A stretch of DNA of 64,000 bases from Haladaptatus pallidirubidus (GCF_020700235.1 NZ_CP085301.1:2790001-2854000); one strand, 5' to 3'. Shown: positions 26,379 to 35,904, numbered from the stretch's first letter. The notes: generated by a model from the letters alone, not told the origin. A program made the numbers and translations.

Positions 26379-27169
26379 CGCGGGAGCCGTCCTCTGCGCG
26401 CGTCCTCGTCTCCGGAGCGACCGGACGAATGGGACGCCGAGTTATCGAGGAAGCGGCCGCCCGCGACGACGCGCGCGTCGTCGCGGGCGTGAGCCGCGAC
26501 CTGTCGGGTAAAATCGACGACATCCCCGTCGAACCGGCGGACGAGTTCGAAGTCGTACTCCGCGAGTACGACCCCGACGTTCTCGTGGACTTTTCGGTTC
26601 CCGAGGCGAGTCGGGAGTTCGTCGCCGACTGCGCGGAGGCGAACGTCGCCTGCGTCGTGGGGACGACCGGTTTCACGGAGGACGAGTTCGCGGAGGGCGG
26701 CCTCGCCGCCCTCCGCGAAGCGAGCGAGCGCGTTCCCGTCCTCCACGCGAGCAACTTCTCACGTGGAGTTCAGGCACTGCTTCGAGCGGTCGAAGGCGCG
26801 GTAAGCGATTTGCCGGGTTACGACGTGGAAGTCACGGAATCCCATCACCGACACAAGCGCGATGCCCCGAGCGGAACCGCGAACGCGATTCTCGACCGAA
26901 TCGAATCCGTCGGGGAGTTCGATGGACGAATACACGGCCGCGAGGGAGATGCCCTGCGCGAACCGGGCGAAATCGGCGTCCACGCGCGACGGGCGGGGGG
27001 AATCAGGGGCGAACACGAAATCCTGCTGGCGAACGAACACGAGGAACTGCGACTGACCCATCGTGCGGGAAATCGGTCGGCGTTCGCCGACGGGGCACTC
27101 GACGCGGCGGGGTGGCTGGCCGGACGAAATCCGGGTTGGTACGATTTTAGCGAGGTAGTAGCAGAATGA
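26375..27169 (+). CDS. dapB: 4-hydroxy-tetrahydrodipicolinate reductase
   Basis: 264 residues. The NAD(P)-binding motif is VSGATGRMGRRVIEEA. The catalytic block is EVTESHHRHKRDAPSGTA with the conserved His-His and Lys. GTTG appears in VVGTTGF. It reduces the dapA product. It starts with GTG overlapping the dapA stop by 4 nt and ends in a 4-nt overlap with dapD. Confidence 0.93.
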   Translation: MTREPSSARVLVSGATGRMGRRVIEEAAARDDARVVAGVSRDLSGKIDDIPVEPADEFEVVLREYDPDVLVDFSVPEASREFVADCAEANVACVVGTTGFTEDEFAEGGLAALREASERVPVLHASNFSRGVQALLRAVEGAVSDLPGYDVEVTESHHRHKRDAPSGTANAILDRIESVGEFDGRIHGREGDALREPGEIGVHARRAGGIRGEHEILLANEHEELRLTHRAGNRSAFADGALDAAGWLAGRNPGWYDFSEVVAE

Positions 27170-27990
27170 GAAACGACATCCAAGCGTTGTGGCAGCGATA
27201 CGAATCGGACGAATTGAATGCGGAGAACGCCGGAAACAGGGAGTACGAGATCCTCGATTCCTTCCTCGACGCGTTGGAAGCGGGCGAAATCCGCGCCGCC
27301 GAAAAGCGAGACGGCGCGTGGGAAGCGAACGAGTGGGTGAAACAGGGTATCCTGCTCAACTTCGGCCTCCGAAATACGGAGGGCCGGGAGTACGGCGACG
27401 TGACCTACTACGACGTACTTCCGCTTCAGGAGACGGACGACCTTCCCGACCGCGGAACCCGCAACACGCCCGACGGAACCGTCCTTCGACGAGGGGCGCA
27501 CATCGGGTCGACCTGCATCATGATGAGTCCGAGCTTCGTCAACATCGGCGCGTCGGTCGGCGACGGAACGCTCGTGGACTCCTGCAACACGGTCGGTTCG
27601 TGCGCCCAAATCGGCGCGAACGTGAAGTTGGGCGCGAACACGCTCATCGGCGGCGTCCTCGAACCGGTCGAAGGCACCCCCGTCATCGTGGAGGACGACG
27701 TAACCCTCGGCGCTGGCTGTCGCGTCACCTCCGGGTTCGTCGTCGGCGAGGGGAGTATCGTCGGCGAAAACACGCTTCTCACGCCCCGAATTCCCGTCTA
27801 CGACCTCGTTGACGAGGAGATTCTGTACGGCCATCTTCCACCGAATCGGCGTGCGTTCACCCGTTTCGTGGAGTCGGGAATCGGCGACCACGAACTGTTC
27901 GACGGCGGGGCGTTCAAGCCCGCCGTCGTCGCTCTCGACGTGGAAGACGATACGCTGGAACAGGTCGAACGGGAGGAGGCCCTGCGATGA
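27166..27990 (+). CDS. dapD: Tetrahydrodipicolinate N-succinyltransferase
   Basis: 274 residues. The centre shows hexapeptide-repeat left-handed beta-helix sequence (GASVGDGTLVDSCNTVGSCAQIGANVKLGANTLIGGVLEPVEGTPVIVEDDVTLGAGCRVTSG), standard for DapD. It transfers succinyl from succinyl-CoA, which defines the succinylase variant of the DAP pathway and fits the DapE-type hydrolase at the operon end. It overlaps dapB and lysA by 4 nt each. Confidence 0.93.
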   Translation: MRNDIQALWQRYESDELNAENAGNREYEILDSFLDALEAGEIRAAEKRDGAWEANEWVKQGILLNFGLRNTEGREYGDVTYYDVLPLQETDDLPDRGTRNTPDGTVLRRGAHIGSTCIMMSPSFVNIGASVGDGTLVDSCNTVGSCAQIGANVKLGANTLIGGVLEPVEGTPVIVEDDVTLGAGCRVTSGFVVGEGSIVGENTLLTPRIPVYDLVDEEILYGHLPPNRRAFTRFVESGIGDHELFDGGAFKPAVVALDVEDDTLEQVEREEALR

Positions 27991-29255
27991 GCGAGACGAG
28001 CGCTCCGAGCGACGAGGCACACGAAAACGACAACCCCGACGTACGACGGCTCGCGGATTGGTCGGGAGAACGCCTCGAATCGCTCGCCGAGGAACACGGG
28101 ACGCCGCTGTACGTCACCGACCTCGGGCGCGTGCGCGAGAATTACCGGCGATTCGCGTCGGCATTCCCGAACGCCGACGTTCATTACGCGGCGAAGGCGA
28201 ACACCTCGCGGGCGGTTCTCGAAACGCTGGAATCCGAGGGGTCGAGCGTCGAATGCGCCTCCGCCGGGGAAACCGAGCGCGCGTTCGCCGCCGGATTCGA
28301 CGGCGAACGCGTCCACTATACCGCCGTCAACCCGCCCGCGGAAGACCTCGATAGGGCGGTGGAACTCGCGGACGAGAATTCGTGTCTGACGATCACGGTC
28401 GGTGCGCAGGACACCATCGACCGACTGGCGGAGCGCGGCTACGACGGACGGCTCTGCCTCCGTGTCAACCCCGGCGTCGGTGCCGGACACCACGAGAAGG
28501 TGCGAACCGGCGCGGACGCGAAGTTCGGCGTTCCGTACGACCGCGCCGCCGAACTTCTCGAATCCGCCGCGGACGATTTCGACGTTGTCGGTATCCACGC
28601 CCACGCGGGAAGCGGAATTTCGGGCGACGACTTGAGCAACCATCGGGAACTCGTCTCGCGGATGGGCGAATTGGCGCGGAGCATCGACTTGCCACTCGAA
28701 TTCGTCGACGTCGGCGGCGGATTCGGCGTCCCGTACCGCCCCGACGAATCGCCGCTCGACCTCGATTCGGTTGCGGCGGCGACCCACGATGCTCTCGGCG
28801 ACCTCGACGCGACGCTCGTCGTGGAACCGGGACGCTACCTCGTCGCGGACGCTGGCGTCCTCCTGACCGGCGTAAACACGGTCAAAGAAACGCCGGAAAT
28901 CACGGTTCTCGGCGTCGATGCCGGAATGACGACACTCGCCCGCCCCGCGCTGTACGACGCTTACCACCACGTCCGGAATCTTTCTTCGGACGGCCCCGAA
29001 ATCGAGACGACCATCGCTGGACCGATTTGCGAGAGTTCGGACACCTTCGGCGAACACCGAATCGCCGACCCGCAACGCGGGAATCTACTGGCAATCGGCA
29101 ACGCGGGGGCTTACGGCTACGAGATGGCCAGTCAGTACAATTCGCGTCCGCGGCCCGCGGTCGTCGTGGTTCATGGCGAGCGCAGCGCGGTCGCACATCG
29201 ACGCGAAACGCTGGCCGACGTGACCGCGGCCGAGGAGGAGGTGAATTGGCGATGA
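27987..29255 (+). CDS. lysA: Diaminopimelate decarboxylase
   Basis: 422 residues, PLP-dependent fold III. The cofactor lysine is Lys70 in YAAKANTS. Further landmarks are ECASAGE, HAHAGSGI, FVDVGGGFGVPY, EPGRYLVADAG and the catalytic Cys/Glu region CESSDTFGEH. It decarboxylates meso-diaminopimelate to lysine. Its position before dapF is unusual in chemical order but the operon is tight (4-nt overlaps on both sides). Confidence 0.93.
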   Translation: MSETSAPSDEAHENDNPDVRRLADWSGERLESLAEEHGTPLYVTDLGRVRENYRRFASAFPNADVHYAAKANTSRAVLETLESEGSSVECASAGETERAFAAGFDGERVHYTAVNPPAEDLDRAVELADENSCLTITVGAQDTIDRLAERGYDGRLCLRVNPGVGAGHHEKVRTGADAKFGVPYDRAAELLESAADDFDVVGIHAHAGSGISGDDLSNHRELVSRMGELARSIDLPLEFVDVGGGFGVPYRPDESPLDLDSVAAATHDALGDLDATLVVEPGRYLVADAGVLLTGVNTVKETPEITVLGVDAGMTTLARPALYDAYHHVRNLSSDGPEIETTIAGPICESSDTFGEHRIADPQRGNLLAIGNAGAYGYEMASQYNSRPRPAVVVVHGERSAVAHRRETLADVTAAEEEVNWR

Positions 29256-30088
29256 ACGTCTCCTTCGAGAAGTTCCACGGAACCGGCAACGATTTCGTCA
29301 TCGTGGACGCGAGCGTCTGCGTTCCCGACCGCGCAGGCTTCGCGCGCGAAGCCTGCGACCGCGCCGACGGAATCGGCGCGGACGGCGTCCTGTTCCTCGC
29401 CCTCGAACCGAACTACCGCCCGCCGAGGGTCATCATGACGCTCGTCCAGCCCGACGGAAGTACGGCAGAGATGTGCGGTAACGGCGCGCGCTGTGCCGCG
29501 ATGTGGGCCGCGAAACGGGCGGACGCGGACGAGGTCATGATAGACACCCTCGCCGGAACGCGATACGCCAGCGTTCGGGACGACGGGGCGACCATCGAGA
29601 TGGGCGCGCCCGACTTCTCGCCGGACGGGGTTCCGCTCGCGCAAAATGAGCCGCTCGTCCAGGAGGAAATCGGCGGCTACGAAGTGACGGCGGTGAACAC
29701 GGGCGTCCCCCACGCTGTCATCTTCGTGGACGACATGGATTCGGTCGATATCGACCGGGACGCGCCGCCGATTCGAAACGCCGAGCAGTTACCCGACGGG
29801 GCGAACGTTACCTTCGCATCACCCCGTGAGGACGGATTCGACCAGCGGACGTTCGAGCGCGGCGTCGAAGGCGAAACTCAATCCTGCGGAACCGGGGCGG
29901 TCGCAATCGCGGCGGTCGCCCGGCGACTCGGGCTGACTGAGGAGCGAGAAATCTCGGTGTCACCGCCCGGCGGCGACCTCGAAGTCGCGCTCGGCGAGCG
30001 ATACGCCACGCTGTCCGGTCCGGTCGAAACCGAGTTCGAGGGTCGGGTGCGAATCTCCACTGCGGGCCGACTCGACTTGGAAGCATGA
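29252..30088 (+). CDS. dapF: Diaminopimelate epimerase
   Basis: 278 residues. Two pseudo-symmetric halves carry the catalytic cysteines in MCGNGARC and GETQSCGTGAVA. The start is FEKFHGTGNDFVIVD. It interconverts LL- and meso-diaminopimelate by a two-base mechanism without cofactor. ATG 29252 overlaps the lysA stop by 4 nt, and its stop overlaps the start of dapE. Confidence 0.93.
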   Translation: MNVSFEKFHGTGNDFVIVDASVCVPDRAGFAREACDRADGIGADGVLFLALEPNYRPPRVIMTLVQPDGSTAEMCGNGARCAAMWAAKRADADEVMIDTLAGTRYASVRDDGATIEMGAPDFSPDGVPLAQNEPLVQEEIGGYEVTAVNTGVPHAVIFVDDMDSVDIDRDAPPIRNAEQLPDGANVTFASPREDGFDQRTFERGVEGETQSCGTGAVAIAAVARRLGLTEEREISVSPPGGDLEVALGERYATLSGPVETEFEGRVRISTAGRLDLEA

Positions 30089-31152
30089 CCGGCTTCGACC
30101 CTCTCGAATTTCTGGAACGAGCCGTAAAGACCCCCTCACACGAATCGGTCGCGGAAATGCGCGGCCTGCTCGTAGAAACGCTCGAATCGGCGGACGTGGA
30201 AGCCTCGGTGGACGACGCCGGAAACGTCCTCGCGGAGCGAGCAAGCGAGAAAGACGGCCCGCACGTCGTGTTGAACACGCACATCGACACGGTTCCGCCG
30301 CACGTTCCGTTTTCCCGCGGCGGCGACAGAATCCGAGGGCGCGGTTCCTGCGACGCGAAGGGCCCGCTCGCGGCCCTTCTCGTGGCCTTTCTCGCCGCGG
30401 AACCCGCCCGGGGAAAACTAACCCTCGCAATTACGCCGGACGAAGAAACCGACTCCGCGGGTGCGGCGGCGTTGGACGTCGAGGCGGACGCCGTCATCGT
30501 CGGCGAACCGACCGGCCTCGACGTGTGCAACGCGGGAAGAGGGCGGTTTCAGGGAACGGTAACGCTTCGCGGGGAAAACGCCCACGCCGCACACCCCGAA
30601 TCGGGCGTCAACGCCATCGCCAGTCTGCCGCCCGTTTTGGCCGCGTTGGAGTCGTTCGACACTCGCGATCCGCACGCGGAACTCGGCTCGCCGACGCTCA
30701 CCCCGACGACGATAGAGGGGGGGACGGCGACGAACCAGATTCCCGCAAAATCATCGTTCGTCATCGACCGGCGGAGCGTCCCGCCGGAGGGTGCAGAAGA
30801 GTTCCGGGAGTCGCTCGAAGCGCATCTTCAGGACTCTGCCCCCGAGGGAGTTACGGTGGACGTTTCGCTCGCCGCGCGGGACACGCCGTTTCTGGAGGCG
30901 TTCGAAACCCCTGCGGATTCGAAACTCGTGAAGACGCTACGGCAGGTCAGCGGCGGCGAAGTGCGACCGTTCGGCGCGGCGACGGAGGCGTCCTATTTCG
31001 CGCAGGTTGCGCCAACCGTCGTGTTCGGGCCGGGCGTCCTCTCGGACGACGAGGGCGCAGTCGCACACGGCCCTCGGGAGTACGTAGATGCGGAAGAGGT
31101 CGAATCAGCGGCGGACGCTGTCACGGAAACGCTGCGCGAACTGCTCGGGTAG
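30085..31152 (+). CDS. dapE: Succinyl-diaminopimelate desuccinylase (M20 family)
   Basis: 355 residues. Metal and catalytic motifs: LNTHIDTVPPH, GRGSCDAKGPLAALL, TPDEETDSAG, GEPTGLDVCNAGRG, and the closing GPGVLSDDEGAVAHGPREYV. Context decides the name: it closes an operon with dapD, so it should remove succinate from N-succinyl-LL-DAP. The DapC aminotransferase is not in the window and is probably provided by a general acetylornithine-type aminotransferase. Confidence 0.85.
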   Translation: MTGFDPLEFLERAVKTPSHESVAEMRGLLVETLESADVEASVDDAGNVLAERASEKDGPHVVLNTHIDTVPPHVPFSRGGDRIRGRGSCDAKGPLAALLVAFLAAEPARGKLTLAITPDEETDSAGAAALDVEADAVIVGEPTGLDVCNAGRGRFQGTVTLRGENAHAAHPESGVNAIASLPPVLAALESFDTRDPHAELGSPTLTPTTIEGGTATNQIPAKSSFVIDRRSVPPEGAEEFRESLEAHLQDSAPEGVTVDVSLAARDTPFLEAFETPADSKLVKTLRQVSGGEVRPFGAATEASYFAQVAPTVVFGPGVLSDDEGAVAHGPREYVDAEEVESAADAVTETLRELLG

Positions 31153-31507
31153 CGTTCGATTTTCAGAACTCGTGAAATACGCGCCGAGGTAGCCGCCAAG
31201 CGCGCTCAATCCGGCGGTGTAGAGCAGAGCCAACACGCCCAGCAGCAGCAGGAACACCACGAAACCGCCCGGTGCGCTCCCGAAGAAGAGGAAAGAGGAT
31301 GCTCGTGACGAAGAATCCGAACGCCGCCATTGGAACCGTCGCAATCGCGCCCGAGACGAATCCGATTCTGACGCCGGAATCGGCGTCCGCATCGCTTAGG
31401 TAAGCCGCGACGGCACCGCCGAGAATCGGCGAAAACGGGATGAAGGAGGTGACGAGGGTTACGACTGCGCCGATGAGCGCGTTGACCATCGTATTATCAG
31501 TTCTCAT
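31105..31507 (-). pseudogene. DUF5518-like membrane protein with a frameshift
   Basis: From ATG 31507 (or 31489) the frame gives VNALIGAVVTLVTSFIPFSPILGGAVAAYLSD...IATVPMAAFGFFVTSILF, then turns into non-hydrophobic sequence. One base away, the next frame gives FLFFGSAPGGFVVFLLLLGVLALLYTAGLSALGGYLGAYFTSS, the expected second half. A single extra base near 31290 accounts for it. The family is a four-helix haloarchaeal membrane protein of unknown function. The restored end would overlap the convergent dapE by 48 nt. Confidence 0.7.
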
Positions 31508-31633
31508 ACCGTATCTGTTGGGTGGCAGAGGAGATAAACACCGCTGAAAGTGACTACTTGTGATCAGGTCTGGCGGTTGCGGTCGCGACCGCAACCGCCC
31601 GAGGTAAAAACGCGCACCGACGGTATTTCGGCA

Positions 31634-31846
31634 TCATCCCAAGAACACGTCAACGACGTCGCTTCCGCGATTCCGAACGTCTTTGTACAGTTCGGAGTAG
31701 CCGCAGTTCTCGCATGAGACGACGGTAAATTTCTTAGTTTGGATGTCGAACATCTTGCTCAATCCGCCATCGGTCGTCGAAATAGAATCCGTGGAGGCTT
31801 CCGTGTGGCTGCATTTCGGACAGCCGGAGGAGTCATCGGGGTTCAT
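31634..31846 (-). CDS. Zinc-ribbon protein (DUF2082/PF09855-like)
   Basis: 70 residues. CPKC and CENC pairs flank DGGLSKMFDIQTKKFTVVS and are followed by GYSELYK, the pattern of the DUF2082 zinc-ribbon family often labelled nucleic-acid-binding. Complete at this length. Function unknown; a single structural zinc ion is expected. Confidence 0.75.
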   Translation of the reverse strand: MNPDDSSGCPKCSHTEASTDSISTTDGGLSKMFDIQTKKFTVVSCENCGYSELYKDVRNRGSDVVDVFLG

Positions 31847-31932
31847 GTTGTCGATGTGTGCAGTGCAGCGATAAATAATTCGTGGTCGACATGTGGGCGA
31901 GATTTATTACGGTTCGCTTCGCAGTGGTCGAT

Positions 31933-32298
31933 ATGGGAACCTCCCACTCGTACGGACGAACGCAGTCCGCCCCGCTCGGCATCAAAATCCTCTGCATACT
32001 CGGTGCGATTTCGGGGATTTTTGGCATCTTCGGCGGTCTCGGAACGTTGTTTTCGTCGCCGTTCGGTATCGTCGTCGGCACCCTCGCCATCGCTTTCTCG
32101 CTCGCCAAACTCGTCGTCGTTTGGGGGCTCTGGACGCTTCAGTCGTGGGCGTGGATGCTCACCGTCGTCGTGTACGGAATCGGTCTCTTGCTCGACGTTC
32201 TTAACCTGATGACCGGGAATCTCTTCGCCATCTTTAGCATCATCGTCGGCGGTCTCCTACTGGCGTACGTTTACAGCAAGCACGACTACTACCGCTGA
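31933..32298 (+). CDS. Four-helix membrane protein, unknown
   Basis: 121 residues with about four transmembrane helices (LGIKILCILGAISGIFGIFGG, FGIVVGTLAIAFSLAKLVVVWGL, WAWMLTVVVYGIGLLLDVLNL, IFSIIVGGLLLAYVYS). The Ser/Tyr-rich head (GTSHSYGRTQSAP) is cytoplasmic or exposed. ATG 31933 leads straight into the hydrophobic part. No function assigned. Confidence 0.6.
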   Translation: MGTSHSYGRTQSAPLGIKILCILGAISGIFGIFGGLGTLFSSPFGIVVGTLAIAFSLAKLVVVWGLWTLQSWAWMLTVVVYGIGLLLDVLNLMTGNLFAIFSIIVGGLLLAYVYSKHDYYR

Positions 32299-32309
32299 AA
32301 ACCCCGATT

Positions 32310-32661
32310 TCATTTTCGCGAAGACGATTGTTCGGCCCGTTCTTTGACCCCCAAGAGCATCTTGCGCTCCATCACGAGGCGTTGTGAATACCTGCACCAA
32401 CGAGGTTCTCCAGCCAGTCGTAGCTGTAGAACCCGCCGCGTCCCTGCCCGAGTTGCACCACCCACGGCCACAGGTCCTCGACCGGCGCGTCGATGGTAAT
32501 GGCGCGAGTAGCCTGCACTCGGGGCGAACGAGAAACCAGTACGCGAGTGCGGCATCCACCACGACGGTCGAAATCGCTCGGCGACGAGCGTCCTTCAGCG
32601 TGGAAACGAGAACGCCACAAAGCGACTTAAGGATGAGTGCAGGCTCAGTCGAGGTCGTCAA
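32310..32661 (-). pseudogene. SRPBCC (START-like) protein remnant with internal deletions
   Basis: Pieces of one protein lie in different frames. An N-terminal helix ([26 protein letters not shown]) is followed by a START-like core ([25 protein letters not shown], then [18 protein letters not shown]). The text then jumps to a C-terminal helix ([17 protein letters not shown]) with the roughly 90 residues normally in between missing. Two frame changes and at least one deletion show it is dead. It lies just downstream of purB. Confidence 0.7.
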
Positions 32662-34024
32662 CGAGTTCGTCAGCGATGCCGGTGTAGCCCGCTGGCGTCA
32701 GTGTGTGCAGTTCCTCGCGAACGTCATCGTCCACGTCCAAATCGTCGAAGAGGTCGCGGAAATCGGCCAGAGTGACGCGTTTTCCGCGGGTAAGGGATTT
32801 AACTCGCTCGTATGCGTCCTCGTGACCCTCTCGGCGGAGAATCGTTTGTACCGCCTCGCCGACGACTTCCGGCGTCGATTCCAGTTCCTCGCGCATGACC
32901 TCCTCGTTGGGGACGATTTTGTCGAGACCGTCCTGTGCTTTCATGTAGCCGAGCAAGCAGTAGGAGAACGCGGCCCCGATGTTTCGCTTGACAGTCGAAT
33001 CGGAGAGGTCGCGCTGGAGGCGCGACGTGGTGATGTAATCGCCCACGAACGTGAGGTCGGAGTTCGCCTTCGAGAGGTTTCCCTCGCTGTTTTCGAAGTC
33101 GATGGGGTTCACCTTGTGCGGCATGGTCGAACTGCCGGTTTCCCCTTCGGCTGCGACCTGACCCAAATACCGGTCGCTGACGTAGAGCCACGCGTCGCGG
33201 TCTAAATCGAGCAAGACGTTGTTCGCCCCGCGAAGCGCGTCGAATAGTTCCGCGAGGTCGTCGCAGGGGTTGATCTGCGTGGCGAGCGCGGTGTGTTCGA
33301 GTCCGAGAGCTTCCACGAACTCCCGTGAGAACGTGCGCCAGTCAACGTCGGGATACGCGGAGACGTGGGCGGCGTAGGTACCGCTCGCGCCCGCGAGTTT
33401 ACCCGAGATCGATTCGGCGGCTCCTTCGATTCGTCCCATCGCACGACCGAGGCGGGCGGCGTAAACGGCCATCTCCTTGCCGAACGTGGTGGGTGTGGCT
33501 GGCTGTCCGTGCGTTCGGGCGAGCATCGGCACGTTCCGATGGTCGTGCGCCATCTCCGCGAGCTCGTCGCGAACCGCGGCCAGTTCCGGAAGCAGAACAT
33601 CCTCGACGGCGGGTTTGACCAGCAGTCGGTGGGCGAGATTGTTCACGTCCTCGCTCGTCAGTGCGAAGTGAATCCACGAAGAGAGAGTTTCGAGATGATC
33701 GGGGAGCGAGTGGCGGACGAAGTATTCGACCGCCTTCACGTCGTGGTTCGTCGCGGAGTATCCCGCGTAGCCCTCGGTTTCGAGGGCCTTGATGACGTTT
33801 GCGTCCTCCTCGTCGAACTCCTCGTACAGGTCGCGGAGGAAATCGCGGTCGTCGTCCGCGATTTCGAACGGCGTCGCGTCGAGGTCGGCTAGCGCGAGGA
33901 GGTATTCGACTTCGACTCGCACGCGGGTGCGCATGAGCGCGGCCTCGCTCGCGTACTCGCGGAGCGGCGCGGTTCGTCCGGCGTATCGCCCGTCCAGCGG
34001 CGAGACGGCGTAAAGGGAATCCAT
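32645..34024 (-). CDS. purB: Adenylosuccinate lyase
   Basis: 459 residues of the fumarase/aspartase superfamily. Start SLYAVSPLDGRYAGRTAPLREY; catalytic-region TSEDVNNLAHRL and ARTHGQPATPTTFGKEM; signature GSSTMPHKVNPIDFENSEGN. It splits SAICAR and adenylosuccinate in purine synthesis. ATG 34024 is the standard start; a CTTTTG TATA-like element lies about 25 bases upstream. The gene is divergent from purNH, another purine gene, across 167 bp. Confidence 0.93.
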   Translation of the reverse strand: MDSLYAVSPLDGRYAGRTAPLREYASEAALMRTRVRVEVEYLLALADLDATPFEIADDDRDFLRDLYEEFDEEDANVIKALETEGYAGYSATNHDVKAVEYFVRHSLPDHLETLSSWIHFALTSEDVNNLAHRLLVKPAVEDVLLPELAAVRDELAEMAHDHRNVPMLARTHGQPATPTTFGKEMAVYAARLGRAMGRIEGAAESISGKLAGASGTYAAHVSAYPDVDWRTFSREFVEALGLEHTALATQINPCDDLAELFDALRGANNVLLDLDRDAWLYVSDRYLGQVAAEGETGSSTMPHKVNPIDFENSEGNLSKANSDLTFVGDYITTSRLQRDLSDSTVKRNIGAAFSYCLLGYMKAQDGLDKIVPNEEVMREELESTPEVVGEAVQTILRREGHEDAYERVKSLTRGKRVTLADFRDLFDDLDVDDDVREELHTLTPAGYTGIADELVDDLD

Positions 34025-34191
34025 ACCTGTGCCTGCCGGGGCGTTCGGCAAAAGCGTGTCGGTACGATGACGCACGGACGTGCATATAAAGCGTGAAAAT
34101 AGCATCTTCAAATCTCCAAATATCCACGAACTCGCATATATTTTGGCGAAAGACCGCAACTACTTTGCCCACGCCGGTCGCTCTTCCGACC

Positions 34192-35808
34192 ATGACAGGG
34201 ATTGCGGGTATGGCCGGGAACCGTGGTCGAAACCTCATGCACATCGCCGACCTCGCGCCGGGCGGAGCCGAACTGGCGGTCGTGCTGACGAACAGCGCGG
34301 ACGCGCCGGTTTTGGAGGAAGCCCAGAAACGCGATATTCCGACCGAAGTCGTCGAACAGGGCGACGACGAGTCCCGCGAAGCGCACGAGCGGAGGGTGCT
34401 CGACGCGTTGACCGACTACGAGTTCGACCTCGTCTGTCTCGACGGCTACATGCGAATTTTGACCGGCGAGTTTTTAGACGAGGCGCCGACGACGCTGAAC
34501 GTCCACCCGTCCTTGCTCCCCTCCTTCCCCGGCATGGACGCGTGGGGCGATGCGCTCGACGCGGGCGCGAGCCTCACGGGATGCACGGTCCACGTCGTCA
34601 CTGAGGCGACGGACGAAGACGGGAAGGTAGACCCGAAACGCGTCGATAGCGGTCCAATCGTCACGCAGGAACCGATTCCGGTCTACGAGGGCGACACGAA
34701 AAAGAGCCTCAAAGAACGCGTCCTCTATCAGGGCGAGTTCAAGGCCTACCCCCGAGTAGTGCGCTGGTTCGCCGAGGGACGGGTCGAGGTCGATTACGGC
34801 GCGAACGCGGTTCGCGTCGAGGGTGACGAGAACGCCGCGCTCCCGGCCCGGCGCGTCGAAACCGCAGACCGTACCGCAAACCTGCGGTACGGAGAAAACC
34901 CGCACCAGGACGCCGCGCTATATGCAGATGCGACCTGCGAAGAGGCCAGCGTCGTCCACGCGAATCAGTTGAACGAGGGCGCGAAGGCGCTGTCGTACAA
35001 CAACTACAACGATGCAGACGGCGCGCTGAACCTGATAAAGGAGTTCGACCGCCCCGCCTGCGCGGTCATCAAACACACTAACCCGGCCGGATGCGCCACC
35101 GCCGACTCGCTCGCGGAGGCCTACGACCGCGCACTTCGAACTGACGCGAAAAGCGCCTTCGGTGGTATCGTCGCCCTCAACCGGGAGTGCGACGACGCGA
35201 CCGCGGAGCAAATCGTGGACTCATTCAAGGAAGTCGTCGTCGCGCCGGGATACACCGACGACGCGCTGGAAATCCTCTGCGAAAAGAAAAATCTGCGAGT
35301 CCTCGAAGTCGGTGACCTCGGGGAAATCACCGAAACCCACACCGAAAAAGATCTGGTCGGCGGGCGACTCGTGCAGGAGCGCGACACGCAGGCCCCGACC
35401 CGTGACGACCTCGAAATCGTTACCGCCCGCGAACCCACGGACGAGCAACTCGATTCCATGCAGTTCGCGTGGCAGACCATCAAACACGTCAAATCCAACG
35501 CCATCCTGTTCGCCAAGGGCACCGAAACGGTCGGCGTCGGCGCGGGACAGGTCAGTCGCGTGGACGCGGTCGAAATTGCGAGGATGAAAGCCGAACGCGA
35601 CGCCGAAGGCAAGGACGCCGAGGGCGCGGTGATGGCGAGCGACGCTTTCTTCCCGTTCCCGGACGCCATCGAGGAGGCCGCGGACGCCGGAATCGAGGCC
35701 GTCATCCAACCCGGCGGGTCGGTCAACGACGACGACGTAATCGAGGCCGCGAACGAACACGACATGGCGATGGTGTTCACGGGGAGTCGGTGCTTCAGAC
35801 ATGACTGA
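34192..35808 (+). CDS. purNH: PurN-PurH fusion: GAR and AICAR transformylase
   Basis: 538 residues. Residues 1-200 are a GAR transformylase (GNRGRNLMHIADL, NVHPSLLPSFPGMDAWGDAL with catalytic Asn-His, and DSGPIVTQEPIPVYEGD). Residues 225-538 are the AICAR transformylase half of PurH (RYGENPHQDAALY, NYNDADGALNLIKEF, KHTNPAGCA, SAFGGIVALNR, QPGGSVNDDDVIEAANEHDMAMVFTGSRCFRH). The IMP cyclohydrolase half of bacterial PurH is absent; archaea use a separate enzyme for that step. Both domains use formyl-tetrahydrofolate, linking the gene to folCP 1.7 kb downstream. Confidence 0.92.
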   Translation: MTGIAGMAGNRGRNLMHIADLAPGGAELAVVLTNSADAPVLEEAQKRDIPTEVVEQGDDESREAHERRVLDALTDYEFDLVCLDGYMRILTGEFLDEAPTTLNVHPSLLPSFPGMDAWGDALDAGASLTGCTVHVVTEATDEDGKVDPKRVDSGPIVTQEPIPVYEGDTKKSLKERVLYQGEFKAYPRVVRWFAEGRVEVDYGANAVRVEGDENAALPARRVETADRTANLRYGENPHQDAALYADATCEEASVVHANQLNEGAKALSYNNYNDADGALNLIKEFDRPACAVIKHTNPAGCATADSLAEAYDRALRTDAKSAFGGIVALNRECDDATAEQIVDSFKEVVVAPGYTDDALEILCEKKNLRVLEVGDLGEITETHTEKDLVGGRLVQERDTQAPTRDDLEIVTAREPTDEQLDSMQFAWQTIKHVKSNAILFAKGTETVGVGAGQVSRVDAVEIARMKAERDAEGKDAEGAVMASDAFFPFPDAIEEAADAGIEAVIQPGGSVNDDDVIEAANEHDMAMVFTGSRCFRHD

Positions 35809-35834
35809 ACGATAGTGGAGGAATGTTGGAAGCT

Positions 35835-35904
35835 CGGAAGGCAAGCGAAGCGAGTCTTCCGGTGCTTTAGACACGCCCTCCTTCCAATCAGTCGTGTCTA
35901 AAGC
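35835..35904. repeat. Perfect 12-bp inverted repeat between convergent genes
   Basis: GCTTTAGACACG (35864-35875) and CGTGTCTAAAGC (35893-35904) are exact reverse complements with a 17-nt spacer. A second hairpin CGGAAG/CTTCCG (35835-35840, 35856-35861) lies just before. Position after purNH and after the convergent hydrolase suggests a two-way transcript-end structure; a mobile-element remnant is the alternative. The 223-bp gap has no gene. Confidence 0.55.

Noticed and set aside
34082..34140. Two GCATATA heptamers in the purB-purNH gap as regulator sites
   Set aside because: Short AT-rich words near TATA boxes; too weak to separate from basal promoter sequence.
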